A program made the position numbers and the translations under genes. Below are positions 29,201 to 36,689 of a stretch of 64,000 nt of DNA, piece after piece. The notes beneath the pieces were generated by a model. It had not been told where the DNA came from, ran no database searches, and saw only the letters and a program-made list of their open reading frames with translations. How positions within the stretch are numbered: the stretch's first letter is position 1; each line of letters starts with the position of its first letter. This DNA is from Stenotrophomonas sp. SAU14A_NAIMI4_5 (GTDB lineage: Bacteria > Pseudomonadota > Gammaproteobacteria > Xanthomonadales > Xanthomonadaceae): contig NZ_CP026003.1 of assembly GCF_003086795.1 (NCBI RefSeq), positions 4,221,531 through 4,285,530 on the forward strand, given 5' to 3'.

Positions 29201-30944
29201 TGCGCTGTTCGGGCGTACCCACGGCTTCGTTCATTGTATGGATGCTGACCGGGCGGCCACTCACCGGATCGGAGGCTTCGGCATAGGTGTGCTTGGTCTG
29301 GACGCCGCGCTGGTCGGTATAGGTGTCGAGCCGGCGACGGAAATCAACGCTCTGGTCGTAGTACGTGCGGCTTACCGCGCCCTGGGAATCGCTCACACCC
29401 GCGACTTTGCGTGGCGGCGCCGTGGCACCACCCGGCGTCAGGGTGTAATCGGTCTGGCGACCGAGTGCGTCGGTCACGACCGCACCACCTGCGGGGCTGT
29501 AGGCGAGGGTTACGCCATCGGCTCCGCCTGCGTGTTGGCTGGAGATGACCCGACCGATCGAATCGTAGATGAAGGTGCTGTAGCGGCGACCATCCTCAGC
29601 GGTGAGGCCGGTCAGGTGCTGGGGGAAATTGCTGTTTTCGTAGTGGTACGTCCGCACACCTCCCCCTGCGTGCGTCACCGTGGCCACCTGGTTCTGCGGG
29701 GTGTAGGTGTATGTGGTGAGCGGCACGCCTTCCACCAGCACCGAGCTGATCAACGCATCGTAGTCGTTCGACGGGTAGACGAACTCCAGCCTGCGGCCAC
29801 TGCTGTGCACAACGGCCGCGATGCGATCGCTGTCGTCGTAGAGGTATGCCAGCGAAGTGCCGTCCGTGAACTGCTTGGCCGTCAAGCGGCCGTTAGCATC
29901 AAAGGTGGAGACCTCGCCGGCCGAGTACAGGGTCCAGTTGCCGTTCTGGACAAGACGATCACCGCTGCCATCAGCGGCCTCAAATGCCTGCCCCACTCGC
30001 TTGAAGGGACGCTGGTAGCCTGTGCCTTCGATAAGGCCCACGTTGTCGTTGTCATCCAACGCCAACTGCACATCCAGTGAGTGTGTCCATCCGTGGCCAA
30101 AACCACCGATGCTGGTGGATATGCCGGAGTGATAGTGACGGGTCAGATTGATCCAGCCAAGGTCGAAGTCTTCGGCGATTTCATATTTCTCGCCGGTTTT
30201 CACATCGCAGGGGTTGCCGACACTTCCATCGCACCTTGCCCGGCCGCCGCCTTGGCCGCACAGACCGCCACCGCCACTGGCATCGCATTCCACTGTCTTG
30301 GAAGTGATGGTGGCGACGAAGTCTTCGTTGACACACGCTTCGTACTTGTCGGACCACCCGGTTGCTTCAACGGGACAGTTGAGGCGGCGCATGCGAGAGA
30401 TCGCAATCTCGCTTTCGAATGCCTCACAGGGATAGTCGATGTTGTCTCCGTACATGACGGTTGAGCGGTAGTGCCGCAACTCGACGCGACCCTCCATCCC
30501 TGGATAGATCTCCTGCCAGGCCCCCAGAGGTGTCAACGCTCTTCCAGGGCAGGAGGGGTTCTGCTCGTACTGCAGGAAATCAGCGATCAACTCCGCTTCA
30601 GTCTCAAAGCGCATGTTGTAAGTCCACTCGGGATCAGTAGGCTCGCTCATCCCTATCCAATAGGTGATGGCCACACTTCCGCCAAAGGCAACAGACTTCG
30701 ACTTGATCGTCTTTACGTTCGCCCAAACATGTTGGTATTCAGCAGGCACACCAGGCGGCACAGGCAGCGTCTTGAAGGCCTCAACTGCCTCCTGCTGTGT
30801 ACTGAATTCCGAGGCATTGCCGGCAGGCTGGGAAATACGCCAGGTAATTTTGCTTTCCTGGCCCTGCACCGCCAGCGGAGCCATGCAGCCGAGCACCAGC
30901 ATTGCCACTGCGGCATGCGATAGCGTCTTGAGTCGATTCAACAT
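26226..30944 (-). CDS. RHS/YD-repeat polymorphic toxin-like protein
   Basis: A 1572-residue protein. The N-terminal signal sequence contains LVLGC (possible lipid site at Cys20). After a Cys-rich segment, a DUF6531-type domain begins at [13 protein letters not shown], followed by many YD repeats (about 330-1350). The RHS-associated core ends at about 1420 with [25 protein letters not shown] and IDPLGLDY. The final 160 residues differ from the core. A glycine-rich FFGHVGIAI (His) and [12 protein letters not shown] (Cys) suggest a permuted papain-like/NlpC-P60-type hydrolase. Toxicity is inferred. A coupled lipoprotein gene follows. Confidence 0.88.
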   Translation of the reverse strand: [1572 protein letters not shown]

Positions 30945-31512
30945 CCCTGTTTTCCCTCAGTGGACGAACGCAGCGTCGGCGGGGACGAGAACGTGAGCGC
31001 GAGCGACATCACGTCATCTTCCGGATCGTCCCTGAGCCGATGTTCGGTGGAGCTGAACGGGGTCTTTATCCCTCAGATGCTGTTCGGTTGCAAGTCGCGC
31101 CGTATCGATTTCGTTTGAATCCTAAATTCAGTGCCCGGGCCCGCTGTTGTTGATGCCGGTGTCCTGCCCACCGGCAAACCAGATCCCTCCAGCAGGCAGT
31201 TTGGCGCATGGACCTGATGGCTGGGACGACGACGCTCCGGAAAGCTGACGATGGCAGTCCTGTCGCATCTGCCATGCTCACAAGGTCGCATGGGGAAACT
31301 GACGCATCCGCCGCGAAAACGCCGAAATCCTTATGCGCCAGGCCGATCCTGCTTCCGCCCCCAATACGAAAATTACGAGAGTGCCTTGGGTTGTGGCGGC
31401 ATTGCCCCTAACCTCTTGGCAATCGCAACAACATCAGGCAACTCTGGCAGCGCCACCGACAAAGGGTGGCCGGGCGTCGAAAACCCGATTTGCTGTTGTT
31501 GTTTACGCTTGT

Positions 31513-31543
31513 CAGCCGGCACCACCCCGCGTGGTGCCGGCTG
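31513..31543. repeat. 12-bp stem-loop in the leader of the 31681 gene
   Basis: Perfect inverted repeat CAGCCGGCACCA / TGGTGCCGGCTG with a seven-base CCCCGCG loop. It has no T-tract, so it is not a typical terminator. Confidence 0.6.
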
Positions 31544-31631
31544 GCAATCCGTCTGCCGGCTATGGCGGACGGTGCGTGGGGGCCTCGTGCCCGCCGGTAC
31601 AACAGCATCCGGTTTTCGAGCCACGCATCGT

Positions 31632-31653
31632 CCGCCACCTTTAACGGTGGCGG
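31632..31653. repeat. 8-bp stem-loop just upstream of the 31681 start
   Basis: CCGCCACC / GGTGGCGG with loop TTTAAC, 27 bases before the ATG. It sits close enough to affect the ribosome-binding region GCACGGAGCC. Confidence 0.55.
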
Positions 31654-31680
31654 CTTCTGCCTGCTTGCACGGAGCCTGCC

Positions 31681-32031
31681 ATGAACACGCCGCATTCCCC
31701 TCCCCCGCATCCCATCCAGGAAGCGCCCTCGCCCGGCCTGGACCCCAACACCCTCATCGCCCTCCTGCGCAGCATTGGTGCGGGTGCGGCGTCCGATGGA
31801 CAGCCGTGGCCTGAGCGCCATCACCTTCGCGGCCGGCAGATCGCCATGGCCGATGCGGACTGCGCGTTGGCAGGCCAGCGCGTGGTGCAGGAGATTCTGC
31901 TGGCGGCGATTCGCGCGCAGCAGAACGGTGACTCTGACCAGTACGTGGGGGATCGCGTGTTGGAGGGGTTGGCGATGGCTGCGCTTGCGCTTACGGCGTT
32001 TATCCAGGAGCGGGTGCGGCCGGAGGGGTGA
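31681..32031 (+). CDS. Hypothetical protein (DUF3077/DUF6124-like helical family)
   Basis: A 116-residue protein. After a proline-rich N-terminus, the helical body reads LDPNTLIALLRSIG, QRVVQEILLAAIRAQQNGD and EGLAMAALALTAFI. This resembles short helical proteins found in many copies in pseudomonad and xanthomonad genomes, but the link is tentative. ATG 31681 follows CACGGAGCCTGCC. Repeat palindromes begin within 30 bases of its stop. Confidence 0.65.
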   Translation: MNTPHSPPPHPIQEAPSPGLDPNTLIALLRSIGAGAASDGQPWPERHHLRGRQIAMADADCALAGQRVVQEILLAAIRAQQNGDSDQYVGDRVLEGLAMAALALTAFIQERVRPEG

Positions 32032-32057
32032 GGGTTTTTGGATTGCTCGCGAAGGGC

Positions 32058-32189
32058 ATCCACGCGTGGCGTGGATCTACTTGGGGTCAGAGCCCTCCGC
32101 GTGGCGGAGGGCTCCGACCCCGCGGCCCGGCCTCAGTGGTTTGGGGGTGTTGGGGTCAGAGCCCTCCGCTGCGCGGAGGATCTGACCCC
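32058..32189. repeat. Three palindromic REP-type elements
   Basis: Hairpins at 32058-32080 (GCATCCACGCGTGGCGTGGATCTAC), 32083-32121 (GGGGTCAGAGCCCTCCGC arm against GGAGGGCTCCGACCCC) and 32152-32189. The second and third belong to the GGGGTC...GACCCC family found again at 33.6-34.0 kb and 54.95 kb. Confidence 0.75.
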
Positions 32190-32216
32190 TGCGGCCTGGG
32201 TTGATGGAGGTGTGGG

Positions 32217-32693
32217 ATGAAGCAGTGGTATTTCGCCTTGGCGGTGCTGTGCGTGGGGTTGGCTGGGGCGGTGTGGATGCAGTGGCCCGCACGCGCAGGC
32301 GATGAGGTGTCGGCTTACCGGAAGCTGCCGGTGGTTGAGTACCGGCTACTGCGCAGCGAGGCGATGGGGTATGCGTCGAGCCAGGCACTGCAGGGGCTCT
32401 CGTTCCATGCGCGCCCTGATGGCGCGGGCTCGTTCGAGATTCGCTGCAAGGGCGTGGCGGTGATGGAGGTGGAGAACGCGCCCGCGCGTGTGCTGCTGCG
32501 GATGCCCTCGGATGCGCTGATGCGGGCACCGGATGTTGCGCGGCTGTTGGAGAGCTTCCAGCAGTGGTTGGTGGAGGAGCCGAGCGATGCGCGATCGATG
32601 GGCGAGCGCGGGGAGCCGTCGTGGCTGGAGGCGCGGTTGCGGGACGTTGTGGAGGGCGTGCCGCAGGAGGAGCGGTGCGTGTTTGGGCGATAG
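32217..32693 (+). CDS. Hypothetical membrane-anchored protein
   Basis: A 158-residue protein with an N-terminal hydrophobic helix (4-22) as a signal or anchor. The periplasmic part, EYRLLRSEAMGYASSQALQGLSF, has no recognised motif. A GGAGGTGTGGG ribosome-binding site sits directly before ATG 32217. It is flanked on both sides by palindromic repeats. Confidence 0.7.
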   Translation: MKQWYFALAVLCVGLAGAVWMQWPARAGDEVSAYRKLPVVEYRLLRSEAMGYASSQALQGLSFHARPDGAGSFEIRCKGVAVMEVENAPARVLLRMPSDALMRAPDVARLLESFQQWLVEEPSDARSMGERGEPSWLEARLRDVVEGVPQEERCVFGR

Positions 32694-32707
32694 GTGGTAG
32701 GTGAGGC

Positions 32708-32731
32708 GTAGTCGAGCAAGCTCGACGCTAC
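32708..32731. repeat. SMAG-type GTAG palindrome, short
   Basis: GTAGTCGAGCAAGCTCGACGCTAC: GTAG at one end, CTAC at the other, with an inverted TCGAGC core. This matches the GTAG-bounded REP family of S. maltophilia. Confidence 0.8.
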
Positions 32732-32741
32732 GGGTCGGGTG

Positions 32742-33038
32742 CTAGGTGAGGTGGAAGGAGGCGCGGTGGGTGGCGTCGAAGTGGAGGGCAGCTACTGGCA
32801 CGGTACCGACCATGGCCAGCAGACCTAACGCGTGCTTCTCCCAGGGTTCCACTGCGCGCTCCACATCGGTGCCCATGGTGTGCACGCGGTACTCGGCTGC
32901 GTAGTCATCCAGCGCATCGTCAAAGGGGCAATCGAGCAGCCACTGGCGTGAAGCCTCATCGGCCACCCACATCAGCCGCGGCAGGTCGTGGAACCCGCGG
33001 TAGGCGAGGATGCGGTAATGGCCTGAGGGCAGAGACAT
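32742..33038 (-). CDS. Hypothetical protein
   Basis: A 98-residue soluble protein starting MSLPSGHYRILAYRGFHDLPRLMWV. It contains an acidic patch (CPFDDALDDYAAEYRVH) and no membrane segments. The family is not recognised. It is an isolated gene between repeat elements. Confidence 0.65.
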   Translation of the reverse strand: MSLPSGHYRILAYRGFHDLPRLMWVADEASRQWLLDCPFDDALDDYAAEYRVHTMGTDVERAVEPWEKHALGLLAMVGTVPVAALHFDATHRASFHLT

Positions 33039-33122
33039 CGGCGTTTCCTGCGCTGGCGCGGATGGGTGGCCGCGTCTCTACGATACGCCTTGGGCTGGGG
33101 TCAGAGCCCTTTCCTGCGGGGA

Positions 33123-33154
33123 GCAGTCGAGCAAGCTCGACTCTACCTACCTAC
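33123..33154. repeat. SMAG-type palindrome with GTAG triplication at a stop codon
   Basis: GCAGTCGAGCAAGCTCGACTCTAC followed by two more CTAC copies (33143-33154). On the minus strand this reads GTAGGTAGGTAGAGTCGAGC. The first TAG there is the stop codon of the gene at 33151-33516. Confidence 0.75.
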
Positions 33155-33516
33155 GGCCTAGGGGCCCTTGCAGCGACGGTGGCCAGGCGGCGGCTGACGA
33201 GGCCGTAGAGGTCCTGCAGCTCGGCGGCGCGCTTCGCCGTCATGTTGCTGCCGAAGAGGACGCGTGCGAGCGCGGCTTCGTGGGTGTCATCCGGGAAGCG
33301 TTCGCGGGCGCGGTAGACGTTCTGGAAGACCAGCCAGGCCAGGCGAAGGCCGCCGCCGGGGAGTGGGCGCACGAGGCGTTCGTAGGCCTGCCAGAACTGG
33401 TATTCGGCCTTGAGATCGACCGTCGGCGCCGCGTAAGGCACCGGGCGCGGGCGTCCGTGGGCACGCGGGCGGGTGGGCAGGTAGACGGGATCGGGCTGGG
33501 CCATGGTGGACAGCAT
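33151..33516 (-). CDS. Hypothetical protein, intact relative of the 17480 fragment
   Basis: A 121-residue protein, basic and proline-rich at the N-terminus. A helical C-terminus (LKAEYQFWQAYERLVRPLPGGGLRLAW, then THEAALARVLFG and AAELQDLYGLVSRRLATVAAR) is conserved in the remnant at 17480. The family name is not recognised. The start is either ATG 33516 or ATG 33504; neither has a strong ribosome-binding site. Its TAG stop lies in the GTAG arm of a repeat. Confidence 0.65.
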   Translation of the reverse strand: MLSTMAQPDPVYLPTRPRAHGRPRPVPYAAPTVDLKAEYQFWQAYERLVRPLPGGGLRLAWLVFQNVYRARERFPDDTHEAALARVLFGSNMTAKRAAELQDLYGLVSRRLATVAARAPRP

Positions 33517-33591
33517 GCCCCAGCAACATTGTGGGAACCTTGCGTTGGTGCCGGAATATCAGTGCGGGTTGTGCAAAGTGCGGCGGAGAGA

Positions 33592-34045
33592 GGGGTCGGA
33601 GCCCTTTGCGGAGCAAAGGGATCTGACCCCCGGTTGCAGGGTTCACGTTGATGGGGTCAGAGCCCTCCGCGTTCGCGGAGGGATCCGACCCCGCCCGATT
33701 GCGGGCAGCGCGGTGAGGGGTCGGATCCCTTTGCGGAGCAAAGGGCTCTGACCCCGGTTGCGAAGAGCATCCACGCATGGCGTGGATCTACTGGGGCGTG
33801 CGCGCCCCGGTCGGCAGGATTCGCGGCGGTGGGGTCAGAGCCCTCCGCGTTCGCGGAGGGATCCGACCGCGCCGGATTGCGGGCAGCGCGGTGAGGGGTC
33901 GGATCCCTTTGTGGAGCAAAGGGCTCTGACCCCGGGTGATGCGTGCGCCGGAGACATTTCGCCGGGCATGGCCCGGCGCTACCGGATTGCAGGTTTCACG
34001 GTGATGGGGTCAGAGCCCTACGCATGCGCGGAGGGATCCGACCCC
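33592..34045. repeat. Array of six GGGGTC...GACCCC palindromes
   Basis: Six hairpins of about 38-40 bases at 33592-33630, 33653-33692, 33717-33755, 33831-33868, 33895-33933 and 34006-34045. Arms contain GGGTCAGAGCCCT or GGGTCGGATCCC against their complements. Two other palindromes (GCATCCACGC...GTGGATC near 33767-33790, GCCGGGC...GCCCGGC near 33961-33978) are interleaved. The spacing is irregular and the arms vary, unlike a CRISPR. It fills the 533-base gap before the TonB receptor stop. Confidence 0.85.
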
Positions 34046-34049
34046 GCCG

Positions 34050-36356
34050 TTAGAACTGCATTGCGGTGCTGAACATCACCTGCCGTGGGGCGCTGCGCTG
34101 CAGCGTCTGGTAATCGCCCGAGAACGAGGAGCCGGCAATCGTGGCGGTGCCGATGTTGTTGCGGTTGAACAGGTTGCTGACATCCAGCCGCAGCTCCAGC
34201 CCGGGCAGCACACTGCCCTCGCCCAGCGTGTAGGCGGCATAGGTGTTCACCTGCCAGAACGTGGGCACGCGGATATCGTTCTCGTACGTAAACGGCTGGC
34301 GCAGGTACGAGGTGCTGGTGGCACCAAAGCGCCAGTCACCAAAGTGCGCCGACAGATCGCTCACCAGCGAGACCTGCGGGTACCCGGGCTGGGCATTGCC
34401 CTTGATGGGGTACACGGTATCGCCCACCACGAAATCGCTGCCGTAGTACGAGCGGGCCACGGCCACGCCCTGGTAGAACTGCACGCGCTCACTCAGGTCC
34501 GCGGTAATGCCCAGGTCCGCACCAATCACATGCATCTTCGGCATCAGCCGCACGGTGTTGATCTGCGCGAACTGCGTGCCGATGGCCGCCGACAGCAACC
34601 GGTTGCGGATATCGTTGTAGAACACATCGCCGGTCAGTGTCAGCCGCTCGAAGCGGTGCGTTGCACCCATGGTGAAGTTCCAGTTCTTCTCCGGCCGCAG
34701 CGTGCCGGCCACGCGGTCGAACTCGTCCTGGTCAGTGATCGTCCACGCCGAGGCGGTATAGCCGATGTTGCCGCGCTGGGCCACGCGGTAGCCGTTCATG
34801 GTGTTGGCCACGTCGATGAAGGCATCGGTGGAATCGCTCGGGCTCCAGTACAGCGAGACCTGCGGCAGGAAGTTGTCCTTGGCACGCAGCGCGCCATACA
34901 CCGGTCGATCCGGCGCATCGCCGAGGCCACCGCCTTCGGTGCGGAAATCCACGGCCTTGAAGCCGACGCCCAGCTTCAACGTATCGCTCAGCGCGATGTC
35001 ATCGTGCAGGTAGAACTGCTGCGAGCGGGTGACCCAGCGCGAGGCGTTGTCGGTGAGGAAGGCCGGACCATATACATCGAACGGGCCGGTGGCCTTCAGC
35101 GGCTTGCCCTGCCCCAGCAGCGGCTGCTGGTACCAGTCGGTGCGGGCGGCGGCCTTGCTCTGTTCCTGCCAGAAACCTGCGGTAAGCGTGTGCGCGCCGG
35201 CTTCGAACTGCAGGTTGGCCATGCCACCGAGACGGTTCACGCGCGGGGTCTGCACCTGCTCGGAGAACGGCGCGCCGTTGGGCGATGGCACGGTGGGGTC
35301 GGTGAGCGTGGCCTGGGTGTGGCTGTTGGCGTTGTACAGCTGCACATTGCCGCTGAGTGCGGGCGTGATCTGGAAGCGATGGTTGATGGACGCTACCCGG
35401 TCGCGGGTGATCTGGCCGGTATCGTAGGGAATCAGTTCGGACAGCTCGCCGCAGGTATAGGCACCGCAAGACTTGTCCGCATTCTCTGGCGAGGCCACGT
35501 AGTACGCCCACGCATAATCGGGATAGAAGCTGTCTGCCTTCCAGCCCAGCTTGCGGATCATGTCGAAGGAGATGTTGTTGTAGCCCCAGACCTTGGCCTT
35601 GCTGTCGGAGGCAAACACGGTGAAGTCACCCCAGGCCACATCCTGCTGCGCTTTCAGGTTGCCGCGCAGGAAATCCTGCGTGCCTGCACCCTGGTACTTG
35701 TCCGCCGAGACGCGCTGCAGGTCCACCAGCACTTTCGGGCCGCGCTCGCCCAGCTGACCGGTCTGCGCAGAGACCGTGGTGACCAGGGTGCGGTTGCTGC
35801 CCACGCCCTGCTTGATGCGCAGGCTGGGCGTGTCCTGCATGTCGCGCAGGCGATATTCCAGGCTGCCACCGTTGGCGCTGCTGGAAAACACGCTGACCGG
35901 CGCGCCACCCGGGCTGACGGTGATCGCGCCGATGCCATCGGGCACACCCACGTTCACCACGCTGGTACCGGTAAGGGAGAGAAAGCCGTTGTCGTTCAGC
36001 GGCACGCCTTCGAAGGTGATGCCCATTTCATTCATGCGGAAACCGCGCACGAACAGGCTGGTGGCGGAGATATCCAGGCCCAGGCCATCGGTGGCGGTAT
36101 AGCTGGCACCGGGCACGGCCTTGAGCATGGCCAGGCCGTTGTTGCCGGTGACCATGGCATCGAGGTCGGTGGCGTTGATGATGTAGCGGTTGGGGCCGAC
36201 CACCTGCGTGGGGGCAACGGCCGCACCACGCGGGGTGGCGATGACCTGCAGGGCATTGAGGGTGGTGGGGGCGTCGTTGGCTTCGGCGGCGTAGGCCGGT
36301 GCGGCGAGGGCGGCGCTGAGTGCCAGGGCGAGCAGGGTCGTGGGTGGAGTGTTCAT
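34050..36356 (-). CDS. TonB-dependent outer-membrane receptor
   Basis: A 768-residue receptor from ATG 36356 with a signal peptide (MNTPPTTLLALALSAALAAPAYA). The plug domain includes TDLDAMVTGNNGLAMLKAVPGAS and the FVRGFRMNEMGITFEGVPLND region. The 22-strand barrel ends QVMFSTAMQF with a terminal aromatic, as the barrel-assembly signal requires. The plug resembles TonB receptors for iron or small polar ligands, but the substrate is not determinable. An upstream in-frame extension lacks a signal peptide. Confidence 0.92.
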   Translation of the reverse strand: MNTPPTTLLALALSAALAAPAYAAEANDAPTTLNALQVIATPRGAAVAPTQVVGPNRYIINATDLDAMVTGNNGLAMLKAVPGASYTATDGLGLDISATSLFVRGFRMNEMGITFEGVPLNDNGFLSLTGTSVVNVGVPDGIGAITVSPGGAPVSVFSSSANGGSLEYRLRDMQDTPSLRIKQGVGSNRTLVTTVSAQTGQLGERGPKVLVDLQRVSADKYQGAGTQDFLRGNLKAQQDVAWGDFTVFASDSKAKVWGYNNISFDMIRKLGWKADSFYPDYAWAYYVASPENADKSCGAYTCGELSELIPYDTGQITRDRVASINHRFQITPALSGNVQLYNANSHTQATLTDPTVPSPNGAPFSEQVQTPRVNRLGGMANLQFEAGAHTLTAGFWQEQSKAAARTDWYQQPLLGQGKPLKATGPFDVYGPAFLTDNASRWVTRSQQFYLHDDIALSDTLKLGVGFKAVDFRTEGGGLGDAPDRPVYGALRAKDNFLPQVSLYWSPSDSTDAFIDVANTMNGYRVAQRGNIGYTASAWTITDQDEFDRVAGTLRPEKNWNFTMGATHRFERLTLTGDVFYNDIRNRLLSAAIGTQFAQINTVRLMPKMHVIGADLGITADLSERVQFYQGVAVARSYYGSDFVVGDTVYPIKGNAQPGYPQVSLVSDLSAHFGDWRFGATSTSYLRQPFTYENDIRVPTFWQVNTYAAYTLGEGSVLPGLELRLDVSNLFNRNNIGTATIAGSSFSGDYQTLQRSAPRQVMFSTAMQF

Positions 36357-36689
36357 GGCCAGATCCAGGTGCAGGGGGAAGAGGACGCAGGCGCATGCCC
36401 AGCGCGTGGCAGCACCGGCGGCGATGCTGTGGCTGGAATGCGATTGCGTTGAAGGGGGAGCGGCGCGGTTCGCGCCGATCAGGGGCAGCAGAAGACGGTC
36501 AACTGCCGGGTGAGGCGATGGGGTGGTTTCGACGGGCGGCAGTGTGGCACTGCCGTGCCGCGCGCACCATTGCACCGTGGTACAGCGCGGTTATACGCAG
36601 GTATCGTGCGGGCCTGGTAGAGGCCGACGTTGGTCGGCGCGTTGCTTCTACGTGTGCCAACCAAGGTTGGCATCTACCGGAGCAGTGGC
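36357..36689. other. 333-base gap with palindromes and the TonB receptor leader
   Basis: The stretch next to 36356 should contain the TonB-receptor promoter and a GGATCTGGCC ribosome-binding region; no clear operator is visible. The distal part holds GTAG-type palindromes at 36617-36677. Confidence 0.4.
36617..36677. repeat. GTAG-type palindromes
   Basis: GTAGAGGCCGACGTTGGTCGGCGCGTTGCTTCTAC, then GTGCCAACCAAGGTTGGCATCTAC. Both are GTAG/CTAC-bounded relatives of the SMAG family, 12 bases downstream of the HAD phosphatase stop. Confidence 0.75.

Larger units (their letters stand above)
30945..31680. other. 736-base gap with structured leader upstream of 31681
   Basis: No plausible gene. Three strong stems lie in the last 170 bases: 31513-31543 (12 bp), 31549-31572 (9 bp with one G-U), and 31632-31653 (8 bp, CCGCCACC/GGTGGCGG). 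The last ends 27 bases before the ATG at 31681. They could act as a structured leader or a cluster of REP-like palindromes. Confidence 0.45.

Noticed and set aside
31408..31824. Minus-strand ORF in the structured leader
   Set aside because: Overlaps the stems and the start of the 31681 gene; arginine-rich shadow.
33592..34045. CRISPR array
   Set aside because: Repeats are palindromes with varying arms and irregular spacing, and spacers are not unique non-repeat segments; no cas genes.
34344..36452. 702-codon plus-strand ORF opposite the first TonB receptor
   Set aside because: Antisense shadow with biased His/Gly/Val composition and no recognisable family.
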